DNA from: an uncultured Oscillospiraceae bacterium | GTDB lineage: Bacteria; Bacillota; Clostridia; Oscillospirales; Oscillospiraceae | DNA: 8,994 nt | Reading direction: 5' to 3' | Assembly: GCA_910584835.1 (NCBI GenBank) | Contig: CAJUEG010000093.1 | Location: forward strand, 1 to 8,994 | Made by a program: the position numbers and the translations under genes | The notes under the pieces: generated by a model | What the model was told of the DNA's origin: nothing | The model's input: only the letters and a program-made list of their open reading frames with translations | The model's database searches: none | Part shown: positions 1-5,423 of the stretch, piece after piece | Numbering within the stretch: position 1 is the first letter of the stretch | Layout of the letters: each line of letters begins with the position of its first letter

Positions 1-21
1 AGAGGTGGTACCGCGAGCTTT
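1..21 (+). promoter_or_regulatory. T-box riboswitch, 3' end (T-box sequence and antiterminator part)
   Basis: Positions 2-15 match the conserved T-box sequence (consensus AGGGTGGnACCGCG) at 12 of 14 positions, and a terminator hairpin follows at once. This is the distal half of a tRNA-sensing leader: uncharged tRNA pairs with the specifier loop and, through its 3' end, with the T-box bulge, which favours the antiterminator. The first real downstream gene is tyrS, so the leader most likely senses tRNA-Tyr. The specifier codon lies upstream of the window and cannot be read, so this specificity is inferred. Confidence 0.88.
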
Positions 22-54
22 CGCCCTCTGTCCCGAAGGGACAGGGGGCGTTTT
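22..54 (+). terminator. T-box-controlled intrinsic terminator
   Basis: A 13-bp stem (22-34 with 38-50, one T-G wobble) closed by a GAA loop is followed by TTTT at 51-54. It sits directly after the T-box sequence, where the competing terminator of a T-box leader is expected. When the cognate tRNA is charged, this hairpin should stop transcription before the NUDIX remnant and tyrS. Confidence 0.9.
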
Positions 55-62
55 GGTGCAGA

Positions 63-67
63 AAGGG
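63..67 (+). promoter_or_regulatory. RBS that selects the ATG at 75
   Basis: AAGGG lies 7 nt before the ATG at 75 but only 2 nt before the ATG at 70. The spacing therefore favours the frame that starts at 75, which encodes the NUDIX-like N-terminus, over the longer 62-codon frame that starts at 70. Confidence 0.5.
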
Positions 68-74
68 AAATGAT

Positions 75-258
75 ATGGAACACAGGGTATTTGGAGCGCC
101 CAGGCCCGGTGTGGACTACGGAGGGCGAGCCGGAGCACGAGCTGGTCTGGCTTCCAGTGGAGGAGTGCCGGGAAAAAATGGCGCTGGCCTACCAATCCTG
201 GGTGGTGGAGATGGCCTGGGAATGCTATAAAAAAGCACAAAAGGAGAAATTATCATGA
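75..258 (+). pseudogene. NUDIX hydrolase remnant with internal out-of-frame deletion
   Basis: Two reading frames seem to hold the two ends of one former gene. From the ATG at 75 the frame reads MEHRVFGAPRPGVDYGGRAG, which resembles the N-terminus of NUDIX hydrolases (FG-x-P-x-PGV-x-Y-x-x-R-x-GA). This frame closes after 51 codons at 228-230. The other frame, open from 70 to 258, carries EHELVWLPVEECREKMAL followed by YQSWVVEMAWE. That resembles the NUDIX C-terminus (E/H-E-x-x-W-L-P-x-E-E, then Q-x-W-A-x-x-x-A). The middle of the fold, including the GX5EX7REUXEEXGU NUDIX box, is absent; roughly 80-100 residues seem lost, with a frame change near 110-135. The stop overlaps the tyrS start as ATGA, as expected for a former T-box/NUDIX/tyrS operon. 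Alternatively, 70-258 could be an unrelated 62-residue ORF. The assignment is from remembered family patterns, not a search. Confidence 0.5.
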
Positions 259-1487
259 CAATTTACGACGAACTCGTGGCCCGGGGCCTGGTGGCCCAGG
301 TGACCAGCGAGGACGAGGTCAAAAACCTCATCAACAACGGCAAAGCCACCTTCTATATCGGCTACGACTGCACGGCGGACAGCCTGACGGCGGGGCACTT
401 TGTCACCCTCACCCTGATGAAGCGGCTCCAGCAGGCGGGAAACAAGCCCATCGCCCTCATCGGCGGCGGCACCACCACCATCGGCGACCCCTCCGGCCGC
501 ACCGACATGCGCAAAATGCTCTCCCGGGAGGACATCGACCACAATGCCCAGTGCTTCAAGCACCAGATGGAGCGGTTTATCGACTTCGGCGATGGCCCCG
601 GCCAGGCCATGATGCTCAACAACGCCGACTGGCTGCTGGATCTCAACTACGTGGAGCTGCTGCGGGAGGTGGGGGCCTGCTTCTCAGTGAACAACATGCT
701 CCGGGCGGACTGCTACAAGCAGCGTATGGAGAAGGGTCTGTCCTTCCTGGAGTTCAACTATATGATTATGCAGTCCTACGATTTCTACCACATGTTCCAG
801 ACCGTGGGCTGCAACCTCCAGTGCGGCGGCAACGACCAGTGGTCCAATATGCTGGGGGGCACTGAGCTGATCCGGCGCAAGCTGGGTAAGGACTCCCACT
901 GCATGACCATCAACCTGCTCACCGACTCCCAGGGAAACAAGATGGGCAAGACGGCGGGCAACGCCGTGTGGCTGGACCCCAACAAAACCAGCCCCTACGA
1001 CTTCTATCAGTACTGGCGCAACGTGGGCGACGCGGACGTGATGAAGTGCATCCGCTGGCTCACCTTCCTCCCCCTGGAGCAGATCGATGAGATGGATCAC
1101 TGGAAGGACGCCCAGCTCAATCAGGCCAAGGAGATCCTGGCCTGGGAGCTGACCAACATGGTCCACGGCAGGGAGGAGGCGGACAAGGCCCAGGCCGCCG
1201 CCCGGGCGCTGTTTGCCGGCGGCGGGGACGCGGCGGATATGCCGTCCACCACCCTGTCTGAGGGCGATTTTGCCGGCGGCTCCATTGGGGCGCTGACCCT
1301 TCTGGTGAAGTGCGGCCTGGCGGCCTCCAACGGCGAGGCCCGGCGGCTTATCCAGCAGGGGGGCATCGCCGTGGCGGACGAGAAGGTGTCCGACCCCGCC
1401 GCCCAGTTCCCCCGGGAGAAGTTCGCCGGGGAGGGCGTCATCGTCAAGAAGGGCAAAAAGGTGTTCCACCGGGCGGTGATGGCGTAA
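255..1487 (+). CDS. tyrS: Tyrosine--tRNA ligase (TyrRS), bacterial type
   Basis: This cytoplasmic class I synthetase charges tRNA-Tyr with tyrosine using ATP. At 410 aa it has the normal family length. The N-terminal Rossmann catalytic domain carries the HIGH-equivalent TAGH at residues 45-48, the tyrosine pocket Y169/Q173/D176 in YMIMQSYDF, QCGGNDQWSN at 189-198, and the KMSKS-equivalent KMGKT at 229-233. Numbering matches the Geobacillus enzyme closely. An alpha-helical anticodon-binding region follows, then a C-terminal S4-like RNA-binding domain (about 345-410, with GEARRLIQQGGIAV). The start is set by AAGGAG at 240-245, about 9 nt upstream. The ATG overlaps the stop of the NUDIX remnant (ATGA). 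Expression should be controlled by the upstream T-box. The gene ends at a strong hairpin. Identification is secure. Confidence 0.97.
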   Translation: MTIYDELVARGLVAQVTSEDEVKNLINNGKATFYIGYDCTADSLTAGHFVTLTLMKRLQQAGNKPIALIGGGTTTIGDPSGRTDMRKMLSREDIDHNAQCFKHQMERFIDFGDGPGQAMMLNNADWLLDLNYVELLREVGACFSVNNMLRADCYKQRMEKGLSFLEFNYMIMQSYDFYHMFQTVGCNLQCGGNDQWSNMLGGTELIRRKLGKDSHCMTINLLTDSQGNKMGKTAGNAVWLDPNKTSPYDFYQYWRNVGDADVMKCIRWLTFLPLEQIDEMDHWKDAQLNQAKEILAWELTNMVHGREEADKAQAAARALFAGGGDAADMPSTTLSEGDFAGGSIGALTLLVKCGLAASNGEARRLIQQGGIAVADEKVSDPAAQFPREKFAGEGVIVKKGKKVFHRAVMA

Positions 1488-1511
1488 ACAGGCCGGCGCG
1501 GCGGAAACGGG

Positions 1512-1539
1512 AAAAGGGGCCGCAGGGCGGCCCCTTTTC
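1512..1539 (+). terminator. Intrinsic terminator after tyrS
   Basis: A perfect 12-bp inverted repeat (1512-1523 with 1527-1538) has a 3-nt AGG loop and ends in TTTT plus CT. The arms are AAAAGGGGCCGC and GCGGCCCCTTTT, so the U-tract is partly inside the stem. It lies 24 nt after the tyrS stop and only 9 nt before the rlmA Shine-Dalgarno. Any transcript for rlmA therefore either reads through it or starts upstream of it. Confidence 0.85.
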
Positions 1540-1547
1540 TATCGCAG

Positions 1548-1553
1548 AGGAGG
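1548..1553 (+). promoter_or_regulatory. RBS that selects the GTG start of rlmA
   Basis: AGGAGG ends 8 nt before GTG at 1562, an ideal spacing, but only 2 nt before the in-frame ATG at 1556. This argues for the GTG start. Confidence 0.7.
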
Positions 1554-1561
1554 GAATGGTT

Positions 1562-2407
1562 GTGAAGAGCCTGTTTTGCTGCCCGGTCTGCGGCGGAGCG
1601 ATGGACAGAGGGGAGGGGAGCTGCCGCTGCGGGCGCGGGCACAGCTTTGATATTGCCAAAGAGGGTTATGTCAACCTGCTTCCGGCGAACCGGCAGCACT
1701 CCAAAGCGCCGGGAGACGACAAAGAGATGGCCGCCGCCCGGACCCGCTTTTTGGAGGGCGGCTGGTACGGGCCCCTTCGGGATAAATTATGTAAACTTGT
1801 AAAGGAGATGGCTACGGCGGCCCCTGTGCTGTTGGACGCAGGGTGCGGGGAGGGATGGTATACCCAGGCCCTGGCAGAGGCGGTAGCCTTCAAGGGCGGG
1901 CGGACAGCGGGGATCGACCTGTCCAAGCCGTCGATTAAAAAGGCGGCCCGGCGCTGTCCCGCCGGGGAGTTTGCCGTGGGGACGGTGTATCATCTGCCGC
2001 TGGCGGAGGCCAGTATAGATGTAATGGTAAACTGCTTTTCACCTCTGGCGGCAAAGGAGTTTGCCAGGGTAGTGAGACCGGGCGGGAGGTTCCTCTATGT
2101 GGTCCCCGGCCCCCGGCACCTGTGGGAGCTGAAGGAGATTTTATATGAGGAACCCTATGAGAACGAGGAGCGGCGGGAGGAGTACTCCGGCTTCCGCTGG
2201 CTGGACGCGGTCCCGGTGGAGACGGCATTCACCCTGACAGAGGGGCAGGCCATCCGGGACCTGTTCCGCATGACGCCCTACTTTTGGAAAACGCCCCAGG
2301 CGGGGGCGGCGCGGCTGGCGGAGCGGGAGCGGCTGACGGTGACGGCTCAGTTCCGCGTCCATATCCTGGAGAGGACAGAGGGGAGGGTCCGTTATGACGG
2401 CCTATGA
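1562..2407 (+). CDS. rlmA: 23S rRNA (guanine-N1)-methyltransferase, RlmA family
   Basis: This is a SAM-dependent methyltransferase of the RlmA family. The family methylates N1 of a guanine in 23S rRNA hairpin 35: G745 in E. coli RlmA(I), G748 in the Gram-positive RlmA(II)/TlrB type. The protein is 281 aa from GTG 1562. An N-terminal zinc ribbon has ligands C7, C10, C23 and H27, followed by the family signature FDIAKEGYVNLL (29-40) and the PGDDKEM segment. The Rossmann domain has SAM motif LDAGCGEG at 91-98 and acidic IDLSKPSIKKAA at 118-129. The conserved GPRHLWELK block is at 183-191, and MTPYFWK (237-243) lies in the C-terminal part. Length and motif order match E. coli RlmA (269 aa). By host type the RlmA(II) specificity is more likely, but the sequence alone does not settle G745 versus G748. 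The gene overlaps the next by 14 bp, so the two are probably cotranscribed. Confidence 0.9.
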   Translation: MKSLFCCPVCGGAMDRGEGSCRCGRGHSFDIAKEGYVNLLPANRQHSKAPGDDKEMAAARTRFLEGGWYGPLRDKLCKLVKEMATAAPVLLDAGCGEGWYTQALAEAVAFKGGRTAGIDLSKPSIKKAARRCPAGEFAVGTVYHLPLAEASIDVMVNCFSPLAAKEFARVVRPGGRFLYVVPGPRHLWELKEILYEEPYENEERREEYSGFRWLDAVPVETAFTLTEGQAIRDLFRMTPYFWKTPQAGAARLAERERLTVTAQFRVHILERTEGRVRYDGL

Positions 2408-3947
2408 GAAATTTCAGACGCTGGAGCTGGACAAAGCCCTGCTGGGTTTGGAGCAGGGAGACGAGGGCAGCGACTATTTCTGCACCCCCGTGGGGGCGCA
2501 GGTCATCGGCTGGGCGGGGGTGGACGGCATCCACTGCTGCTTTGTGGAGGGCTTTGGGGAGATGGTGTTTGCCGTCAGCCCCGCCAATCTGCCGGGGGAC
2601 TATGTCCACCCGCTGGCTAGGAGCTTTGAGGAGTTTGTGCGGCTGCTGCTGGCCTGCAGCGGCCTGGACGCGGCGGAGCAGGCCCACGGCTGGAGCCGGG
2701 AGGAGTTCGACGGCTACCTGGCGCAGTACCCGCCCGGGCCGGAGCAGCGCGCCGCCCTGGACGCGCTGGGGGACGGGATGGGGCTTGCCCCCATGGAGGA
2801 CCCCTACGGGTATATCAAGGAGGTGCAGTCCTCCTTTGACTACGGCGCGCTGCGGTTCGGGGAGGACTACTGGGACTTTGTGGGCAGGCCGTCCCCGCCG
2901 CCTGAGGCCCCGGCGTGGCGGGTGACCTACGGCGGAGGCTGGTGGGACCGCGGGGGCCGGCAGAGGCCGGGGACGGAGATTCCCGTGGGCAAAACCTTTA
3001 CCTGGGGTGGGAACGTCTGGCACATTCCGGCGGTGTACCCCTGCGGCAAGGGGCTGGCAGCCGATTTCTGCATGGAGATTGAGCCGGACCGAATGCGGGA
3101 GTTCTGGGCGCGATGGAGGCCGTGGATGGCGGAGGGCCGGGCCCTCACCCCGGAGGACGAGGACCGGCAGAGGATGGAAAATCCCATGAGCGTGGATTTT
3201 GACATCAAGGCGTCCGTCAACGGCAGGGAGGTGCGGCGGGAAAGCGGCTCCGGCTTTGGCTGGACGCCGCCGGACTGCCTCCCGGACTGGGAAGAAGCGG
3301 GGGAGCTGAACCGGCAGGACTACGAGGGGCTATGGGTGTTGGAACATTACGGATTAGACCGGGGAAAGTGCTGGCTGTTCCGGCGGGAATGCTTCCCCTG
3401 GGCGGCCAAAACAAAGCCCAGGCTGAAAAGATTGACGTTCACCCTGTCCCAGCTCCCCGCCGCGCTGCCGGGGCCCCGGTTCACCGTGTCCGGGGCGGGG
3501 GAGGATATCCCCTTCCTCTATCCGGCCACGGGACGGGAGCACATCCTTCACGTGGAGGAGTACGAGTCTCAGGAGCTGGACACCGGGCGGATGGCCCACA
3601 TGGACGACGGGGAGTGGGAATACCCCGCCCACTTCACCGCCATGACCTACGCCGTGTGGCCGGAGCTGCCCCAGGGGGCGGTGTCCGTCCAGGACTGCGG
3701 GGAGGGAGACCGCCCCCGCAGAAAAGCGCCCCCGAACCCGATGGGCCCCACCGCAACCCGTGCGGTGGCTCTGGGGGTGATCGGGGGCGCGTCCGGGCCC
3801 GCGGCGGTGGTGCTGGCCAATGGGAGCGGCGCCCGGCGGCGGTATGCCTGCTCCGCCCTTCGCTTCCAGCCCGGGGAGCCGGCGGAATGGCGGATGGTGT
3901 TTTATAAAAAGAGCACAGAGGATATGGAAGTGAATATTGAGTTATAA
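2394..3947 (+). CDS. Uncharacterised 517-aa protein with SUKH/SMI1-like N-terminus and decarboxylase-like GGxxGP motif
   Basis: No confident function. The start ATG lies inside the rlmA end (14-bp overlap) behind a GGGAGGG-type RBS. Residues 1-110 look like the compact SUKH (SMI1/KNR4) fold: YFCTPVGAQVIGWAGVDGIH at 28-47, EMVFAVSP at 56-63, then VHPLARSFEEFVRLLLAC at 71-88. A helical stretch with APMEDPYGYIKEVQ (132-145) follows. Residues 172-340 are rich in Trp, Gly and Tyr and look like a beta-rich soluble domain (KTFTWGGNVWHIPAVYPCGKG at 200-220). The last 60 residues contain ALGVIGGASGPAAVV (459-473). This resembles the GIIGGADGPTAI signature of Na+-translocating decarboxylase beta subunits (OadB/GcdB/MmdB), although this protein has no array of membrane helices. 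No signal peptide or TM segment is seen, so it is probably cytosolic. Similar orphan proteins occur in gut Clostridia as far as I recall. SUKH domains often act as immunity or protein-binding modules, but no toxin gene is adjacent. Confidence 0.85.
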   Translation: MTAYEKFQTLELDKALLGLEQGDEGSDYFCTPVGAQVIGWAGVDGIHCCFVEGFGEMVFAVSPANLPGDYVHPLARSFEEFVRLLLACSGLDAAEQAHGWSREEFDGYLAQYPPGPEQRAALDALGDGMGLAPMEDPYGYIKEVQSSFDYGALRFGEDYWDFVGRPSPPPEAPAWRVTYGGGWWDRGGRQRPGTEIPVGKTFTWGGNVWHIPAVYPCGKGLAADFCMEIEPDRMREFWARWRPWMAEGRALTPEDEDRQRMENPMSVDFDIKASVNGREVRRESGSGFGWTPPDCLPDWEEAGELNRQDYEGLWVLEHYGLDRGKCWLFRRECFPWAAKTKPRLKRLTFTLSQLPAALPGPRFTVSGAGEDIPFLYPATGREHILHVEEYESQELDTGRMAHMDDGEWEYPAHFTAMTYAVWPELPQGAVSVQDCGEGDRPRRKAPPNPMGPTATRAVALGVIGGASGPAAVVLANGSGARRRYACSALRFQPGEPAEWRMVFYKKSTEDMEVNIEL

Positions 3948-3957
3948 AGCGGAACAT

Positions 3958-3994
3958 GCCGCGGGGCCGTGGGAAATCCCCACAGCCCCGCGGC
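3958..3994. terminator. Bidirectional terminator-like hairpin between convergent genes
   Basis: Arms 3958-3967 and 3985-3994 form a perfect 10-bp GC stem (GCCGCGGGGC with its complement), which continues after one C-A mismatch by 5 more base pairs to a small loop. It lies between two convergent stops, at 3947 and 4009. T-runs are weak on both sides, so it may work as an inefficient or factor-assisted terminator, or as a 3'-end stabiliser for both transcripts. Confidence 0.7.
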
Positions 3995-4008
3995 GTATTG
4001 TCCGCGTA

Positions 4009-5079
4009 TTACTGCGCCAGAGTGACCTCAATGCACACCGGGTTATGGTCGGTGTACTGGAATTGGCAGTCCAATGTCTCCACCCGGTCCAGCCTTACGT
4101 TGGGGGAGAGGATGAAGCCGTCGATGGCGTAGAACTGGTTGCCCGCCGGGTCCGGGTCATAGGGATGGTTGAGCAGGCGGCAGCTGGGGACGGACAGGTC
4201 ATAGGCGAACTGCCAGCCGTCGGGGAGAATGCTGTTCTCCAGCACGCCTGGGGTCCACAGGGAGGGGTCCTGGATGGGAAAGGCGTCCAGCGCGCCGGGA
4301 AAGGTCTGGTTGAAGTCGCCCCCGGCAATGACATAATTGCCCTTTTCGTATTCGCCGGTGAGAAAGTCCATGAGCATTTTGGTCTGGGCGGCCTTGCCCT
4401 CGCCGTCGTCATAGGCCTCCAGGTGGAGATTGACCAGCACCAGCTGCTTATCTGAGCCCTCCAGCGGCACATAGTTCACCAGCAGGCACCGCTTCAGATT
4501 GGCGGTGGAAACCGGCCAGGAGAAGGGGCAGGGCAGGGCGATGCGCTCCGCCTTAGCTACAGGGAAAGCGCTGAAGCTCTGCAGGCCGCTGTGGACCTTG
4601 CCCAGCGGGGGCCATGGGAAGGGGACGAAGTCACAGGAGTAGTTCAGGGCATAGGAGCTGGAATAGTACCGCTCGGAGGACTCGTTGAGGGTGTGGAGAT
4701 AGTTCTGATTTACGCCGTAGGTGCGGGAGGAGTCGGTGTCCACCTCCTGGAGAAAATACACGTCGGCCCGCTGTCCGGTGAGCTGGCCGGACAGGCCCGC
4801 CAGGTTGGCCTCCATCTGCTCCCGGGTAGGGGCCACGTCCGTCCCGCCGTCCATGAAAAAGTCGGAGCCGGCGCCCAGACCCGCGTAGCCGGTGTTCTGG
4901 GTGAGTACGGTGAGGCTGTCCCCCGGGGCGATGGCCTGATTGGCAAAGGCGGCGATCTCCACCTCCTCCACCGGGGCGGGCCTGTATTCCCGCACGGTGA
5001 GCCAGAGAATCAGGGCGGCTGCGGCCAGAATTACCGCGCCTAAGACGAGCCCCACCCATTTTAATATCTTTTTGGCCAT
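4009..5079 (-). CDS. Membrane-anchored endonuclease/exonuclease/phosphatase (EEP) fold protein
   Basis: A metal-dependent phosphoesterase-fold protein of 356 aa from the ATG at 5079. Residues 1-4 are MAKK, a hydrophobic helix spans about 8-28, and the rest faces outward, so this is an N-terminally anchored or secreted enzyme. EEP motifs occur in order: TQNTGY with N62, LQEVD with E112 (metal ligand), VNLHLE with H219, GGDFNQ with D255 and N257, AIDGF with D320, and TDHNPV with D344/H345 (catalytic pair). All key positions are present, so it should be active. The substrate cannot be read: the fold covers DNases, phospholipases, sphingomyelinases and sugar-phosphate phosphatases. The start is chosen because GGAAAGG lies 10 nt upstream and because the longer frame (from 5142) begins inside a promoter. 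It is monocistronic, with its own promoter, and convergent to the 517-aa gene. Confidence 0.9.
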   Translation of the reverse strand: MAKKILKWVGLVLGAVILAAAALILWLTVREYRPAPVEEVEIAAFANQAIAPGDSLTVLTQNTGYAGLGAGSDFFMDGGTDVAPTREQMEANLAGLSGQLTGQRADVYFLQEVDTDSSRTYGVNQNYLHTLNESSERYYSSSYALNYSCDFVPFPWPPLGKVHSGLQSFSAFPVAKAERIALPCPFSWPVSTANLKRCLLVNYVPLEGSDKQLVLVNLHLEAYDDGEGKAAQTKMLMDFLTGEYEKGNYVIAGGDFNQTFPGALDAFPIQDPSLWTPGVLENSILPDGWQFAYDLSVPSCRLLNHPYDPDPAGNQFYAIDGFILSPNVRLDRVETLDCQFQYTDHNPVCIEVTLAQ

Positions 5080-5113
5080 GACGATCCAACCTTTCCAAAT
5101 TCTTTCTGTGCCC

Positions 5114-5142
5114 AGCATAGCACAAAGACGGGGAGTTATCAA
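5114..5142 (-). promoter_or_regulatory. Sigma-A-type promoter of the EEP gene
   Basis: On the minus strand, TTGATA (5142-5137) and TATGCT (5119-5114) are separated by exactly 17 bp. The match to the -35/-10 consensus is good. Transcription would start near 5107, giving a leader of about 28 nt before ATG 5079. This also rules out the upstream ATG at 5142 as the true start. Confidence 0.72.
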
Positions 5143-5233
5143 GCCTCATCCTGTCAAAGAAGAGCGCAGGCTGTATGTAGAAAACCAAAGATAAACTCCC
5201 CCGCACACATCTTGACGGGAAGTCTTTCCACGG

Positions 5234-5262
5234 TTTTGTGAAAACACTTGCGATACACAAAA
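5234..5262. repeat. Inverted repeat, candidate operator
   Basis: TTTTGTG at 5234-5240 and CACAAAA at 5256-5262 are perfect inverted copies of 7 bp, separated by 15 bp. The centre-to-centre distance is 22 bp, about two helical turns. This suits a dimeric regulator, but the arms are short and A/T rich, so chance is possible. Confidence 0.3.
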
Positions 5263-5297
5263 TCTTGCCGCGGCTTTTTGCCCCTGCGGGGAGAAAA

Positions 5298-5324
5298 ATC
5301 TGCCCGCCCATGATCTGCCCGCCC
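5298..5324. repeat. 12-bp tandem direct repeat with 15-bp period
   Basis: ATCTGCCCGCCC occurs at 5298-5309 and again, identical, at 5313-5324, separated by ATG. It lies about 100 bp upstream of the sigma factor start. It could be a double binding site, a replication-slippage scar or part of a dispersed intergenic repeat. Confidence 0.6.
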
Positions 5325-5410
5325 GGACTTAAACAGCGGTTTCTCAAAAAAATTTTTCTCCTCGCCAACAATTTACCAGCCCTGATTGTGTAGTAAGCAG
5401 AGAGATGCAT

Positions 5411-5416
5411 GGAGGT
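5411..5416 (+). promoter_or_regulatory. RBS that selects the ATG at 5424 for the sigma factor
   Basis: GGAGGT is 7 nt before the ATG at 5424. The in-frame ATG at 5409 lies upstream of this RBS and has no good RBS of its own, so the protein should begin MDRATRS rather than MEVVPMD. Confidence 0.75.
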
Positions 5417-5423
5417 GGTCCCA

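Larger units (their letters stand above)
5143..5423. other. Divergent intergenic region, AT-richer than its surroundings
   Basis: About 280 bp lie between the EEP promoter and the ECF sigma start. No credible gene is seen; open frames here lack an RBS and recognisable protein character. The region holds an inverted repeat (5234-5262), a tandem direct repeat (5298-5324) and an A7T5 tract at 5346-5357 that could act as an UP element or bend. TAGTAA at 5391-5396 is a weak candidate -10 for the sigma gene, without a convincing -35. The sigma operon promoter must lie here, but I cannot place it with confidence. Confidence 0.55.

Noticed and set aside
684..1469. 261-codon open frame antisense to tyrS
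   Set aside because: It lies wholly opposite a certain gene and has low-complexity Gly/Leu/Val/His composition and no RBS. GC-rich third positions in the sense gene suppress stop codons on the other strand.
2229..3023. 264-codon minus frame opposite the rlmA end and the 517-aa gene
   Set aside because: Pro/Arg/Gly-rich composition typical of an antisense frame in GC-rich DNA; no RBS or domain.
5080..5142. N-terminal extension of the EEP protein to the ATG at 5142
   Set aside because: The extension would cover the -35/-10 promoter and lacks an RBS. Beginning at MAKKILKW gives a normal membrane anchor.
5276..5297. CCCC-TGC-GGGG hairpin flanked by T and A runs, possible terminator
   Set aside because: Only 4 GC pairs, with mismatches before the A/T flanks and no T-run after the stem on either strand.
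4631..5410. 259-codon minus frame spanning the intergenic region and the EEP N-terminus
   Set aside because: It overlaps the EEP gene in another frame, crosses its promoter and becomes Arg/Gly-rich and low in complexity inside the gene. The intergenic part might reflect a repeated element but not a credible protein.
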